This document shows, one piece after another, positions 25,979-34,728 of a DNA stretch of 64,000 nucleotides. The notes under the pieces are model-generated. The model had not been told where the DNA came from. It was given only the letters and a program-made list of their open reading frames with translations, and did no database searches. Position 1 is the stretch's first letter. The number at the start of each line of letters is the position of its first letter. Made by a program: the position numbers and the translations under genes. Origin of the DNA: Salinibacterium sp. ZJ450 (GTDB lineage: Bacteria > Actinomycetota > Actinomycetes > Actinomycetales > Microbacteriaceae); the NCBI RefSeq assembly GCF_011751885.2, contig NZ_CP061771.1:2418001-2482000 (forward strand), in the 5' to 3' direction.

Positions 25979-27220
25979 TCAGACCAGACCGCGCCACGCG
26001 AGCACGCGCCGCGATGTCGCCTCCTTCGGCCGGCCACGCAGGTGCTTGATGATCTCCGTCGAGTCATCGGATACAAGAATTGCCGAAGTGAAGTTCTTCT
26101 CCGCCGCCAGTTGGTTCAATAACGGCCAGACGGGCTTGCGCTTGTCCAGAACCTTGCCCGTCGCAGGGTCGACAACCGGCAGTTCATTGCTGGCCCGTGT
26201 CCAGTACGTGCGGTCCAAGAGGACGATCGGTGTGGGCATCACCACCTCCTTCTCGCGATAGTAGTTCTGCGTTACATCCTGAAATAGCTCCTGTACGGTC
26301 CCCGCATTGCCCTCACCGAACAGAATGCCGCCATCCGCAAGTGAGACGAGACCATCCTCCCGGAGACTGTTGAAGAACATCTTTCCCGAGTGAGTGGCGA
26401 ACAGGTTGGGCGGCTCATGACCGTACAACCATGTAGGGACACCGAGGTTGAAGCTCTCATCCGGCTCAGCGGCTTCCCAATCCCCGAGAAGGTCCGCTCG
26501 CACGGCGCACGCGGTAGATAGCCACTCATGGGAGCCAAAGTCCTCCGCTTTCCTCAGGACGTTAATTGCGTGATCGAGAGCCTCATCAGGGAATGGCCCG
26601 AGGAATGCGCCCAGGTTCGCGGCCTCCATCAGCCCCGGACCGCCCCCAGTCAAGATGAGCAGGCCGTCCCTGGAAAGAGTCCGGGATATGGTCGCGATCT
26701 GCCTGTACGCCACACTGCTCCGTTTCTTGTCGTGGCCTCCCATTACCCCAACGACGCTCTTTCCGACGGAACCAATGAAACGAGAAAGCGCAAGCTCCAC
26801 CATGGAATCGTGCGCACGTGCAGCGAGGAGCTCGTCAACAGCGAGCGCGCGAGGCCGTCGCGGCGATTGGTCAACGAACCATTCATAAATCCTGTGGTCA
26901 AGCGAGGACTTCCATGAGCCAGGCTCAGCTAGATCGAAGCCGTCGTACAATTCGGCCACCCGGTACAAATCGGTTCGGAAGACATCTGTCGGCAAACGGC
27001 CGAACTCGGGAATTTGAACGCACTTTGCTCTCGAGACGAACTGGGCCAGCCGAGGCCCAACATGGCAGGCCAAGAAGATGCTGCCTTGGAGGTCTGGGTC
27101 GGGCGTGATCTCATCGTCAATTCCGCGAAGGTCAACCCTGACAACTGTGGCTCGTGTTGCCGTCGTTGCACCAAGCCACTCCCGAAACCCTTGAACACTG
27201 GTAATCAACTCGTCAGTCAT
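25979..27220 (-). CDS. LOG-family (SLOG/Rossmann) nucleotide-processing or sensing protein
   Basis: 413 residues. The C-terminal half carries lysine-decarboxylase-like LOG motifs: VGVMGGHDKKR (157-167), LTGGGPGLMEAANLGAF (about 191-206) and GGILFGEGNAGTVQE, the counterpart of PGGxGTxxE. LOG proteins release ribose phosphate from nucleoside monophosphates; related SLOG domains sense nucleotide signals in anti-phage systems. The first 140 residues form an unrelated N-terminal region. It lies downstream of, and on the same strand as, a kinase gene, and faces a second kinase. GGAG precedes the ATG. Confidence 0.75.
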   Translation of the reverse strand: MTDELITSVQGFREWLGATTATRATVVRVDLRGIDDEITPDPDLQGSIFLACHVGPRLAQFVSRAKCVQIPEFGRLPTDVFRTDLYRVAELYDGFDLAEPGSWKSSLDHRIYEWFVDQSPRRPRALAVDELLAARAHDSMVELALSRFIGSVGKSVVGVMGGHDKKRSSVAYRQIATISRTLSRDGLLILTGGGPGLMEAANLGAFLGPFPDEALDHAINVLRKAEDFGSHEWLSTACAVRADLLGDWEAAEPDESFNLGVPTWLYGHEPPNLFATHSGKMFFNSLREDGLVSLADGGILFGEGNAGTVQELFQDVTQNYYREKEVVMPTPIVLLDRTYWTRASNELPVVDPATGKVLDKRKPVWPLLNQLAAEKNFTSAILVSDDSTEIIKHLRGRPKEATSRRVLAWRGLV

Positions 27221-27720
27221 GATTCACTCCGTGCTACTAATGCAACGATCTGTTCAAACCGAGGACAGGACGCCGCGGAATGGGCTAGCCAAGTGGTGTG
27301 AGCTTAAGCGAATGCTTGGGGGGAACCAAGGTTCGTCCTGGGGGGTAAATCTCTCGCGAGTGAAGAGCCGCGGTGTCGGGCAGGCTGGGTTTGATAAGAA
27401 CAGTCCTGGAGATGTGGCTTCGGCGCGAACCAGCACCGCGTCATCCGTGCATTAGATCGGCAAGCGCTGCGGAGCAATCATGGAACACCACTCTGAGTCC
27501 CGATGGTGTTGACGATTACTACGAGTGTCCGAATGGCCACGGGGCGTCAGCGCAGAACTCGTCCGTCTGTACGGTGACGACTACGACGCCCCTGAGAATG
27601 ACCTTGGCTCTCTCGGAGTTGCCGAGGATCAGATTCAGTAACGGGCCCAACATGGCCGAGGGACACCAATGCACTCCAGCGATCCGTTACACGCGTCGTC
27701 AGCATCGAACAACTGGCGGC
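27221..27720. other. 500-bp spacer between LOG and kinase genes
   Basis: No gene can be supported here. A 38-codon plus-strand frame around 27,523-27,640 (start SEWPRGVSAELVRLYGDDYD) has a protein-like composition and ends in TAA, and could be a gene fragment. The gap is large for two genes of one operon, so the LOG gene may have its own promoter. Confidence 0.4.
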
Positions 27721-29016
27721 TTAGATCATCCATCGTCGCAGGCTTTCACTCTGAATCTTGTCCCAGCTGTCGTTGATCCAGTGGCGCAAGTACGCGTCGG
27801 CCATCGATGCCTCCGCTGCAGCGATCATGGCGACGGCTTGGCGATCTGAGAGTCCCTTAAACCATGCCGCGACATGGCGGCTCACGGGATACTGGTCGCA
27901 ACTCTCGAGCGCCTCGAAGAACGGCATTGCGAGCTGTTCCGCCATGTCGAGCAAGTTCCGATCGACAAACAAGCGCACTACGTCAAACGTCCATGCCAGC
28001 GGCGGGCGCAGCCCCGCCTGATTGAGTCCTGCCCGACCCTGCTCTCCCTGCAGCATGATGCTGACCTTTTGGGCGACTTCCAACAGACCATCCGCGTCTG
28101 AGTTGAGCCACTTCGAAATATTAGAGCGTTCAAGCTTGGGTAGGGCAGGAAGGAGGAGTTCGGGGTTGTCGGAGTGGGCGACCAAGAAGTAACCGAGCTC
28201 CCCGTAGTCGATCGGGGAGGTGAGGTGCTGGTTGAGCTGGTGATTGAGTGGACCGCCATCGCTCGCCAGGGAGCGCTCCATCGCCGTCAACATCGCATCC
28301 ACCGTTGCGTATCGCTTCTCAGGATGCATGCGAACGGCTCTGGATGTTGCGGACCGGAGTCTTCCCTCCGGAAGGGTGACAGAAGTCGACGTCGGATATT
28401 TGCCGGTGAGGATCCACGCCACCATCGCCCCCACACTATAGACGTCGGCCTGCGTGCTCGCAGCATGCGCGTCGAAGTGGAGTTCAGGTGCAGCCCAGCC
28501 GTCCGTGCCGAGCAGACTGCCGGCCCGCGTCAGCTGCGAGGTAGTCGTACCCGGCTGATTTCGTGCGATGCCGAAGTCGGATACTACCCAGCGCGCGTCT
28601 CCGTCGGTGTCCAGCCACAGGATGTTTTGCGGTTTCAGGTCGCGATGTACCTCGCCTCGTCCATGAAATGTTCGTAAAGCATCGGCAACAGCTTGCACGA
28701 CGGACACCGCGAGTTGTTCACGCGCAGGATGGGCAAGGCCGTCGGCCCGTTTCGTCAACTCGCCGTCTGCTATTGGCATTGCATACCACTCACCGTCAGT
28801 ATCAGCTTCGAGTACAGGCATGACATGGCGGCCCGCTGCAGACCGCATGCTGGTAACTTCCCGGTGGAAGCGCTTCTGGATCGTCGCACCAGGACGCGCC
28901 ATCTTCAGCGCGACTTCCTCTCCGGAGGTGAGGTCGCGTGCTCGGATCACAATCGAGTGATCTGTCGGCTCTCCCAGCCACTCAATCATCTCGAAACGCT
29001 CTGCGGGTGTAGTCAT
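27721..29016 (-). CDS. Serine/threonine protein kinase with C-terminal helical domain
   Basis: 431 residues. The kinase domain (about 1-270) is complete: IRARDLTSGEEVALKMA with Lys38, HRDLKPQNILW (Asp126), DFG at 147-149, AAPEL and ADVYSVGAMVAWIL. Residues 280-431 are helical, with no transmembrane segment (GPLNHQLNQHL, LLLPALPKLERSNISKWL), and probably recognise a partner or nucleic acid. The absence of a membrane anchor and the LOG gene downstream set it apart from cell-wall kinases. A longer upstream extension is out of character and was rejected in favour of the ATG at 29016, with AGGAG nearby. Confidence 0.85.
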   Translation of the reverse strand: MTTPAERFEMIEWLGEPTDHSIVIRARDLTSGEEVALKMARPGATIQKRFHREVTSMRSAAGRHVMPVLEADTDGEWYAMPIADGELTKRADGLAHPAREQLAVSVVQAVADALRTFHGRGEVHRDLKPQNILWLDTDGDARWVVSDFGIARNQPGTTTSQLTRAGSLLGTDGWAAPELHFDAHAASTQADVYSVGAMVAWILTGKYPTSTSVTLPEGRLRSATSRAVRMHPEKRYATVDAMLTAMERSLASDGGPLNHQLNQHLTSPIDYGELGYFLVAHSDNPELLLPALPKLERSNISKWLNSDADGLLEVAQKVSIMLQGEQGRAGLNQAGLRPPLAWTFDVVRLFVDRNLLDMAEQLAMPFFEALESCDQYPVSRHVAAWFKGLSDRQAVAMIAAAEASMADAYLRHWINDSWDKIQSESLRRWMI

Positions 29017-29246
29017 GACTCCTATTGTGCCGGTCCTCTTGCGTCCAACACGCCTTTGGTTCCGAGGCGAGGAGCGGGACACCAAGCCGAGCGCGACAAC
29101 GGTGCGACTCCTCCGCATGATGCTCTCTGTGAGCCCCAATCTCTGGCGGTCGAGAGGCCCAGAACGGTCCTCCATCAAGGCGCAGCGCCACAAGCGCCTG
29201 TCCTACGCATGGTGCCTGGTGAACCATTCACCGAGAGGCACTTCCC

Positions 29247-29507
29247 ATGACGCATTACCCCGCTCGCCGCGAGCTCCGCCGCAGACCCCGTCGGGAGACG
29301 CGCCGCCGGGAGCGACAGGAAGAATTGCTTGTTATCCGGCGCAAGTGGTTGCGCACACTCGGCAGGTGGCTCGCAAAGTTTGTGAGTGACATCGCTGTCG
29401 GACTGGTCGCGCTCGTCCTGGCGACCGCGATCGGACTGGCGATCTTCCCTGTGGCCGAGCCCGCTCCTACTACAGCTCCGCCCGCGATCGTCGAGGTCGC
29501 CGCCTAG
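29247..29507 (+). CDS. Small single-pass membrane protein
   Basis: 86 residues. A very basic N-terminus (RRELRRRPRRETRRRERQE) precedes one membrane helix (IAVGLVALVLATAIGLAIFP) and a short proline/alanine tail outside. GAGAGG sits before the ATG. No family was recognised. It lies between the kinase island and another small membrane protein and may belong to the island. Confidence 0.5.
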   Translation: MTHYPARRELRRRPRRETRRRERQEELLVIRRKWLRTLGRWLAKFVSDIAVGLVALVLATAIGLAIFPVAEPAPTTAPPAIVEVAA

Positions 29508-29713
29508 GCGGTGCTGGCGGTCTTTTGCTGCCACTCGCGTTCGATGCAGTCAGCTCGTTGTGGAGCCTTCACCTACTCGACCCGGCCGTAGTTGGCTTCC
29601 GAAGCGACGCCTCGGACAACTCCAGCGTTTCGCGCTGGGAGCGCGGATGCCGACAGCGTATGTCGCCGCCACCTTGCGTAAGCGCGTGCGATGTCGTGGA
29701 TAGGCTCGCAATT

Positions 29714-30160
29714 ATGATCCTTGCGACCAGTGCGACGAGCGCGGCAGCTATCGACCCGACAATGCTTGCCCTGCTGTCGATCTTCGGCGGTGTCATCATC
29801 ACAGTTCTCGCCGGCTTCATCGGTGCCTGGTTGCAGGCTAAGCGCGACCGCACCAAATGGATCCGGGAGCGCCGCCTCGAGGCCTATGCCGATCACCTCA
29901 CCGTGACCGATGAACTCTTCGCGACCGGCCTGATAGCAAACCTCGACGAGGAACCCGAAATAGCCCTCGTCGCCGAGGCTCGGCGCGCCATAGCCACTTT
30001 GCACCTGCTCGGGCCTGACGACGTGTACGACGCTGCAGTTGCATTCCAAGAAGCAATGAGTACCTCCCTCGCCCATGACGGCGCGGTAGATGAGCTAGAA
30101 GGTGTTCGCCTCCGTCGGCGGAGCAGGTACATCAACGGAGCTCGCGCCGCACTCCGGTAG
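29714..30160 (+). CDS. Membrane-anchored helical protein
   Basis: 148 residues. One membrane helix near the N-terminus (LALLSIFGGVIITVLAGFIG) is followed by a cytosolic helical domain (AKRDRTKWIRERRLEAYADH onward) with conserved-looking charged helices. This architecture is common in small hypothetical proteins of actinobacterial mobile regions. Function unknown. The ATG at 29714 places the helix correctly at the N-terminus; longer forms have no hydrophobic logic. Confidence 0.55.
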   Translation: MILATSATSAAAIDPTMLALLSIFGGVIITVLAGFIGAWLQAKRDRTKWIRERRLEAYADHLTVTDELFATGLIANLDEEPEIALVAEARRAIATLHLLGPDDVYDAAVAFQEAMSTSLAHDGAVDELEGVRLRRRSRYINGARAALR

Positions 30161-31110
30161 GTGCTCAAGTCGGGCCGCCTCACCGATCGCATCGAGAAGC
30201 GGCGTCCGCCGTTTCCTCGCCGAGAGGCATGACGCGAAGAGCTCCTGGCGTTGCCGAAAACTCCGAACGGATAGGCAGCGGAGGGGACGTGATCGGTGCC
30301 GCACGCGGTAGGACTCGCGCCAGCGGGCTGGCTTGCGCACGCCGCGCGTTCAGCGTGAGAAAGCTTCCGCAGCTCGTCGCTCTCTAAGCTAGGAAGCTGG
30401 ATTCGATGACGCGGTACAGGCGGGCTTTGGTTCAGCTCGTTCGGTAAGCGACACGATCGAGCGCGAGCTCGTGATAGCCCGCCGCAGCTTCGTCATGGAC
30501 GTGAGAAACGGAACTCCACCGCGTTGAGTTCCTGTGGGACGACGCGCTCGATGGTCAGGTTCTTCGCCATGCTGCAAGCGGCGCCGCCACGACTAAGAAA
30601 TTCGTTGACGTCGCGTCGGTACTGCCCGGCGCTGCTGCTCGGTCAAGATCAACGCCAAGCATCAAGAAGTTCACGCTGCGTGAGCGGCCGACCTGTTAGG
30701 GATATTCATGTCCTGGGCGTTAGCGCGCAGCCAGTCCTGGTGATCGCTTTCCATCTGCTCGATCTTCGCTACCCTTCTCGTCGCGCCTGGAGTACGCGTC
30801 ACTGATCCGCGATTCGAGATCTCCGGATGATCGTTTTCAGCGGCTGCGGCTGTCGTCTAACGCTCGGCCGCGAGATCCTAATACGACGAAAGCACCTCGG
30901 AAGCGATCAGACTTTGATCAGTTGCCGATTCAGCCCCACCATCGGCCGTCCTGCCGGTGGGAGTCGTTCGGCTGCTCATAAGCAGAGGGTTTCCTCGCTG
31001 TTCCGTGCACAAACGTGCCTGGCCCCGGGAATCGGATCCTACGCCCCTCGCCACCGGCCGCCCAAACGACCCAGCCATCGGTGATCGAGACGTGGCGGGT
31101 CGCGTACGAC
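30161..31110. other. Degenerate region without supported genes
   Basis: Nearly 1 kb with only short, unconvincing frames. A minus-strand patch near 30,500-30,600 (AKNLTIERVVPQELNAVEFR) looks protein-like but is broken on both sides. I read this as decayed DNA between the accessory island and the catabolic cluster. Confidence 0.4.
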
Positions 31111-31111
31111 A

Positions 31112-31232
31112 TCTCTCTGGATTCAATCCGAGCGGTGACGAAACTGACCTCTCGTCATGGCGCGTGAGCGACGCATTCCTCGCATCGGGAACGCCAGTCG
31201 CTCTGAAAGCCAGCCTCAAGGCTCAACTAAAC
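31112..31232. repeat. Intergenic repeat, copy 1
   Basis: This stretch recurs at 32839-32957. The right-hand 45 bases (from CGCCAGTCGCTCTGAAAGCC) are almost identical; the left part is shared but diverged (CTCTGGNTTCAATCCGAGCGG block). Both copies run directly into a strong hairpin. It marks a duplicated segment whose ends flank the alcohol dehydrogenase gene. Confidence 0.7.
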
Positions 31233-31233
31233 G

Positions 31234-31271
31234 CCGGACCGACCGCCTGCTCATGCAGGCGGTCGGTCCGG
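31234..31271. terminator. Perfect 17-bp hairpin (copy 1)
   Basis: A 17-base arm (CCGGACCGACCGCCTGC) pairs perfectly with its complement around a TCAT loop. The G/C-rich stem can stop transcription on either strand, although no clear T-run follows. A related hairpin with a shorter stem lies at 32961-32988. Confidence 0.65.
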
Positions 31272-31345
31272 ATGACTGCCGCCAGCGCGCCGCGGAGAAC
31301 TCCGTGCTCGTCCTGAGCGTCCTCCCAATACCCGCTCCTGATTGA
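31272..31345 (-). pseudogene. Vestige of a SnoaL-like gene
   Basis: About 43 bases here (31,285-31,328) match the 33,402-33,444 part of the intact SnoaL-like gene, encoding YWEDAQDEHGV on the minus strand. The bases after it (CGCTCCT and TTGATT) resemble the region just upstream of the intact gene's start. It therefore looks like a second copy of that gene with most of the coding part deleted, still followed by its hairpin. Confidence 0.55.
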
Positions 31346-31574
31346 TTAGCATCCAGGGTAATCACATTGATCGATATGAAGATTCGGAAGGCTTTCCTGC
31401 TCCTTCCAGGCGCAATGGTTGGGTTCGCGACGCTGTCGAGCGTGATGGCATCGTTGTGGCGGTTTGCGCCGCAACGACCGCATGACTCAATAGCGCGTGC
31501 GATTTCTATAATCATTGACAGGAAGTCCCGCAGGATGGAACGGTATGAGGAGAGGTTTCAGGGAGAGGAGCGGG

Positions 31575-32624
31575 ATGCTGGCGACAGTTTTGCATGGCAA
31601 GGGTGACGTGCGAGTCGAAGAACGTCCGAATGCGGCGCTGCTGACGCCGACAGATGCGGTTGTGAGGGTGGTAGCGGCCTGCGTGTGCGGCTCCGATCTG
31701 TGGGCATACCGCGGCATCACGAAGGTCGACGAGCCGCGCCTGGTCGGTCACGAATTCGTTGGGATCGTGGAGCAGGTGGGAAGGGCTGTGCAGAATCTCG
31801 CGGTCGGCGACTTCGTCGTCTCCCCCTTCAACATCTCGGACGGCACGTGCGAGGCGTGTTGCGACGGCGTGCCCACCGCCTGCGAACACGGAGCGTTCTT
31901 CGGCCGCGCCGACGAGCATGGTCACCTCGTCTCCGGCTGTCAGGGTCAGTATGTGCGGGTGCCGTTGGCGGACGGCACGCTCGTCGTCGTGCCCGGCCCT
32001 GTCGACGACGCACTCATCCCCCACCTTCTGGCCCTCAGTGATGTCATGTCCACGGGTCATCATGCGGCCGTACGCGGCGGCGTGACACCGGGGTCGACCG
32101 TTGTCGTTGTCGGGGATGGAGCCGTCGGGCTATGCGCCGTCCTCTCCGCGAAACGAGCCGGCGCGGATCGCATTATCGCGATGTCCCGGCACGCGGACCG
32201 GCAGCGACTGGCGATCGAGTTCGGAGCGACGGATGTCGTAGCCGAGCGCGGGACGGCCGGCGCAAAACGAGTGCGCGAACTCCTTGGCGGCAAGCTGGCG
32301 GACTGCGTGCTCGAGGCCGTCGGCACCAAGGAGTCGCTGGACCAGGCGATCGCCTCCGTACGGGTCGGCGGGCGGATTGGGTTCGTCGGGATGCCGTACG
32401 GCATCCCCGAACTGCCCTACGAGACCCTGTTCTGGAAGAACCTCACTGTCGGCGCCGGTGCCGCGGCCGCGCGGGACTATATCGAGGAACTGCTCCCGGA
32501 GGTGCTCTCAGGCTCCCTCCAACCAGGCAAAGTCTTCGATGCCGAGTACGCGCTCACCGACATCGCCCAGGCGTACCGCGACATGGACGAGCGCCGCACG
32601 ATCAAGGCCCTCATCCGGCTGTAA
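31575..32624 (+). CDS. Zinc-dependent alcohol dehydrogenase (MDR family)
   Basis: 349 residues. The catalytic zinc site is visible as CVCGSDLWAYRG and GHEFVGIVEQVG. The structural-zinc lobe is CEACCDGVPTACEHG. The Rossmann segment VVVVGDGAVGLCAVLSAKRAGA binds NAD(P). It oxidises or reduces an alcohol/aldehyde pair of unknown identity. It is the only plus-strand gene of the catabolic cluster and faces the minus-strand SnoaL/SDR/P450 genes, with a decayed fragment and hairpin between. AGGAG lies five bases before the ATG. Confidence 0.9.
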   Translation: MLATVLHGKGDVRVEERPNAALLTPTDAVVRVVAACVCGSDLWAYRGITKVDEPRLVGHEFVGIVEQVGRAVQNLAVGDFVVSPFNISDGTCEACCDGVPTACEHGAFFGRADEHGHLVSGCQGQYVRVPLADGTLVVVPGPVDDALIPHLLALSDVMSTGHHAAVRGGVTPGSTVVVVGDGAVGLCAVLSAKRAGADRIIAMSRHADRQRLAIEFGATDVVAERGTAGAKRVRELLGGKLADCVLEAVGTKESLDQAIASVRVGGRIGFVGMPYGIPELPYETLFWKNLTVGAGAAAARDYIEELLPEVLSGSLQPGKVFDAEYALTDIAQAYRDMDERRTIKALIRL

Positions 32625-32627
32625 GGG

Positions 32628-32836
32628 TCAATCGTCTCCGACGTCGAGGCGGACGACGTCTGGCTCGGCGGTCCGGTCGATGAGGTAGACCAGTCCGCGC
32701 CCAGCGGGTTTGCGGTGGTGGCAACGAACTCGATCCCGCGCTTCGTCATGCGGTCGAGCTGCTGCTCCTGAGTTGCGGTCCAAACGTGGTCCTGCCTCGC
32801 GTCCTCAAAGGAATCGGCGGGATAGGCGGAGCGCAC
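32628..32836 (-). pseudogene. C-terminal fragment of a decayed gene
   Basis: Minus-strand frames give VRSAYPADSFEDARQDHVW, then DRMTKRGIEFVATTAN, and, after a frame change near 32,700, GLVYLIDRTAEPDVVRLDVG followed by a stop at 32,628. Together they read as the last 65-70 residues of a protein, but no family was recognised. The upstream part is replaced by the repeat at 32839. Low-confidence reconstruction. Confidence 0.35.
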
Positions 32837-32838
32837 AA

Positions 32839-32957
32839 CGAGATCCCTCTGGCTTCAATCCGAGCGGTTCGAAATCGACCATCGCGTGTGCGACCCATTC
32901 CCAGATCGGAAACGCCAGTCGCTCTGAAAGCCAGCCTCAAGGCTCAACTACACGCCG
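32839..32957. repeat. Intergenic repeat, copy 2
   Basis: Second copy of the segment at 31112-31232, nearly identical over its last 45 bases and diverged in the first 70. It leads into the hairpin at 32961-32988. Confidence 0.7.
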
Positions 32958-32960
32958 GCG

Positions 32961-32988
32961 CCGACCGCCTGCTCATGCAGGCGGTCGG
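32961..32988. terminator. Hairpin downstream of the minus-strand catabolic genes (copy 2)
   Basis: A 12-base arm (CCGACCGCCTGC) pairs perfectly around a TCAT loop. It lies about 40 bases past the stop of the SnoaL-like gene at 33027 and is the likely transcription end for the minus-strand catabolic unit. Confidence 0.65.
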
Positions 32989-33026
32989 TCCGGATGACTC
33001 CCGCCAGCTGACGACGCGTGCGCCGC

Positions 33027-33551
33027 TCAGAGGACCGGCGCGCGTTCTTGGAGCAGCGGGCCGCGCACGTACGAGGCGTCTTCGCGGTCCATACAGCCCA
33101 CGGGGAAGCCGGCCGCCGCTTGCTTCTCCGTATCGGCGGTCGCCGTGGCGTAGAAGAATGACATCAACGTCTGACGCTCGAGAATCCGCCATTCGCCGTT
33201 GCGGCGCTCAAGTCGGTCGATGTACCTCCCCGGGCTTGCGTACGTCACACCATCGGGACGAAGGGAGTGTTGCACGAAGTAGGTCTCCGCGTAGGCGAAG
33301 TCGCCGTCGATTTCCGCATGGGTCTGACCGAGCACGTGCTGAAGCACCGCGAACCGCTCACGGACGACCGGTATGACCCATGCGACGTACTCTTCTCGGT
33401 CGCCGCGGAACACTCCGTGCTCGTCCTGAGCGTCCTCCCAATACACTGAGCGCAGGATGTCGGCGTCCGCACGGTCAATGCCGCGGCAGTAGCGCTCCTG
33501 CAGGTCGCGGATCTCCGCGATGGTGGAAAGTTCCTCATGTGTGTAGGTCAT
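33027..33551 (-). CDS. SnoaL-like (NTF2-fold) protein
   Basis: 174 residues with the SnoaL-like domain: LSTIAEIRDLQERYCRGIDR at the first helix, VYWEDAQDEHGVFRG, ETYFVQHSLR and a final WRILERQTLMSFFYAT. This fold includes polyketide cyclases, steroid isomerases and the small dioxygenase or dehydratase-like subunits of catabolic clusters. Exact chemistry is unknown. It is the last gene of the minus-strand catabolic set and is followed by a hairpin; a vestigial copy lies at 31272-31345. Confidence 0.8.
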   Translation of the reverse strand: MTYTHEELSTIAEIRDLQERYCRGIDRADADILRSVYWEDAQDEHGVFRGDREEYVAWVIPVVRERFAVLQHVLGQTHAEIDGDFAYAETYFVQHSLRPDGVTYASPGRYIDRLERRNGEWRILERQTLMSFFYATATADTEKQAAAGFPVGCMDREDASYVRGPLLQERAPVL

Positions 33552-33617
33552 ACTCGCTCCTCGTTGATTCGGGTGACACTGGGCTATCAGAACAATCAAT
33601 ATGTGGTTACTCGGGTC

Positions 33618-34580
33618 TCAGGTAACGTCCTTGACCGCGTAAGCGTCTTCCCGGAGGGTGCCGGAGAATCCCATTTTGGGATGCACGATGGAGACGCGCT
33701 CCTGCTGATCCCTGGGGAAGATGTGATCGCTCTGGGTCATAACGGTCGCGAACGCGTCCCGCATTTTTTCAATCGAGTCCCCGGGGCCCATCACGCCGGA
33801 TGATTCCGCAAGGCGGATGCGAGCGATCCGGCCTCCTCCCACGGAAAACATCTCCCCGTAGATCTGGCACTCATCGCTCAGCAGGTAGGCGGCGCCAAAC
33901 GCGACTTTGGTCGGATCCATGGTCTCCCATAGCCAGTCCGCATAGTCCGAGGCGGGCATCCGCTCTGTCATTCGTGTGCGCGCGGTGGGCATGATGACGT
34001 TGCACAGGATGTTCAGGCTTGCACCCTCAGGCGCGAACGAACGCGCCATCCCGATGTATGCCGACTTAGCGGAGGCATACGGGGCGGAGCCGGCAACCCC
34101 GTAGATGGAGTGAGACGCCACATATACGATGCGTCCGCCACCTTGCTCTTTCATGTGCGGCCAGGCCGCTCGCGTCAACCAGAACCCCGCATAGGCGTTG
34201 ATGCGCATCACGAGGTCGAGTTGATCGGTGGGGACTTGGTCCGGGCTGTGCAAATTCGGTGACGTGCTCGCGTTGTGCAGGATGCAATCGACTCGGCCGA
34301 ACGCATCGATGGCGGCCTGCACAGCTGCTGCCGACCCTTCCTCGGTGGACAAGTCAGCCGTGCATGGAACCGCGGTGCCGCCCGCATCTGTGATCTCTGC
34401 GACGACGGATTCAGCGGGCCCCGCGCCTGAGGCAGACCCGTCCATCGCCGATCCGTTGTCTGCCACTACGACGCGGGCGCCACGCGATGCGAGCAGGAGC
34501 GCGTGGTCGCGGCCCATGCCGCGGCCGGCACCGGTCACGACGATTGCCTTCCCGTCGAAGCGGATCTCGTCCGATGTCAT
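33618..34580 (-). CDS. Short-chain dehydrogenase/reductase, copy 1
   Basis: 320 residues. The cofactor loop is VVTGAGRGMGRDHAL (TGxxxGxG), followed by ADNGSAMDG, an NAS motif (LHNAST), catalytic Ser in VASHSIYG and YASAK with Tyr and Lys. This is a complete classical SDR that should oxidise a secondary alcohol or reduce a ketone with NAD(P). Its C-terminal 70 residues (from GGGRIARIRLAES) extend beyond most classical SDRs. It is a close paralogue of the gene at 37475-38437, including that extension. Two tandem ATGs leave the start uncertain by one residue. Confidence 0.9.
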   Translation of the reverse strand: MTSDEIRFDGKAIVVTGAGRGMGRDHALLLASRGARVVVADNGSAMDGSASGAGPAESVVAEITDAGGTAVPCTADLSTEEGSAAAVQAAIDAFGRVDCILHNASTSPNLHSPDQVPTDQLDLVMRINAYAGFWLTRAAWPHMKEQGGGRIVYVASHSIYGVAGSAPYASAKSAYIGMARSFAPEGASLNILCNVIMPTARTRMTERMPASDYADWLWETMDPTKVAFGAAYLLSDECQIYGEMFSVGGGRIARIRLAESSGVMGPGDSIEKMRDAFATVMTQSDHIFPRDQQERVSIVHPKMGFSGTLREDAYAVKDVT

Positions 34581-34728
34581 CATTCTTCCTTCGTTCTTTT
34601 CTCTGTCTGGTGTTTGAGGTTGCGTCGGTCACGAGTGACGGTTCTGCGAACTCGAAGTCGCCTCCTCGGGTGTGCGGTGGGAACCCGAGTGCTAGTCGAT
34701 CTGTGCGCTTGGCCCGCCGACACGTCGA

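Noticed and set aside
29017-29193. N-terminal extension of the second kinase
   Set aside because: The added 59 residues are basic and without family match; the ATG at 29016 begins the kinase domain directly.
30389-30577. Insertion-sequence transposase fragment
   Set aside because: A protein-like patch exists on the minus strand, but no transposase motif or terminal repeats could be identified.
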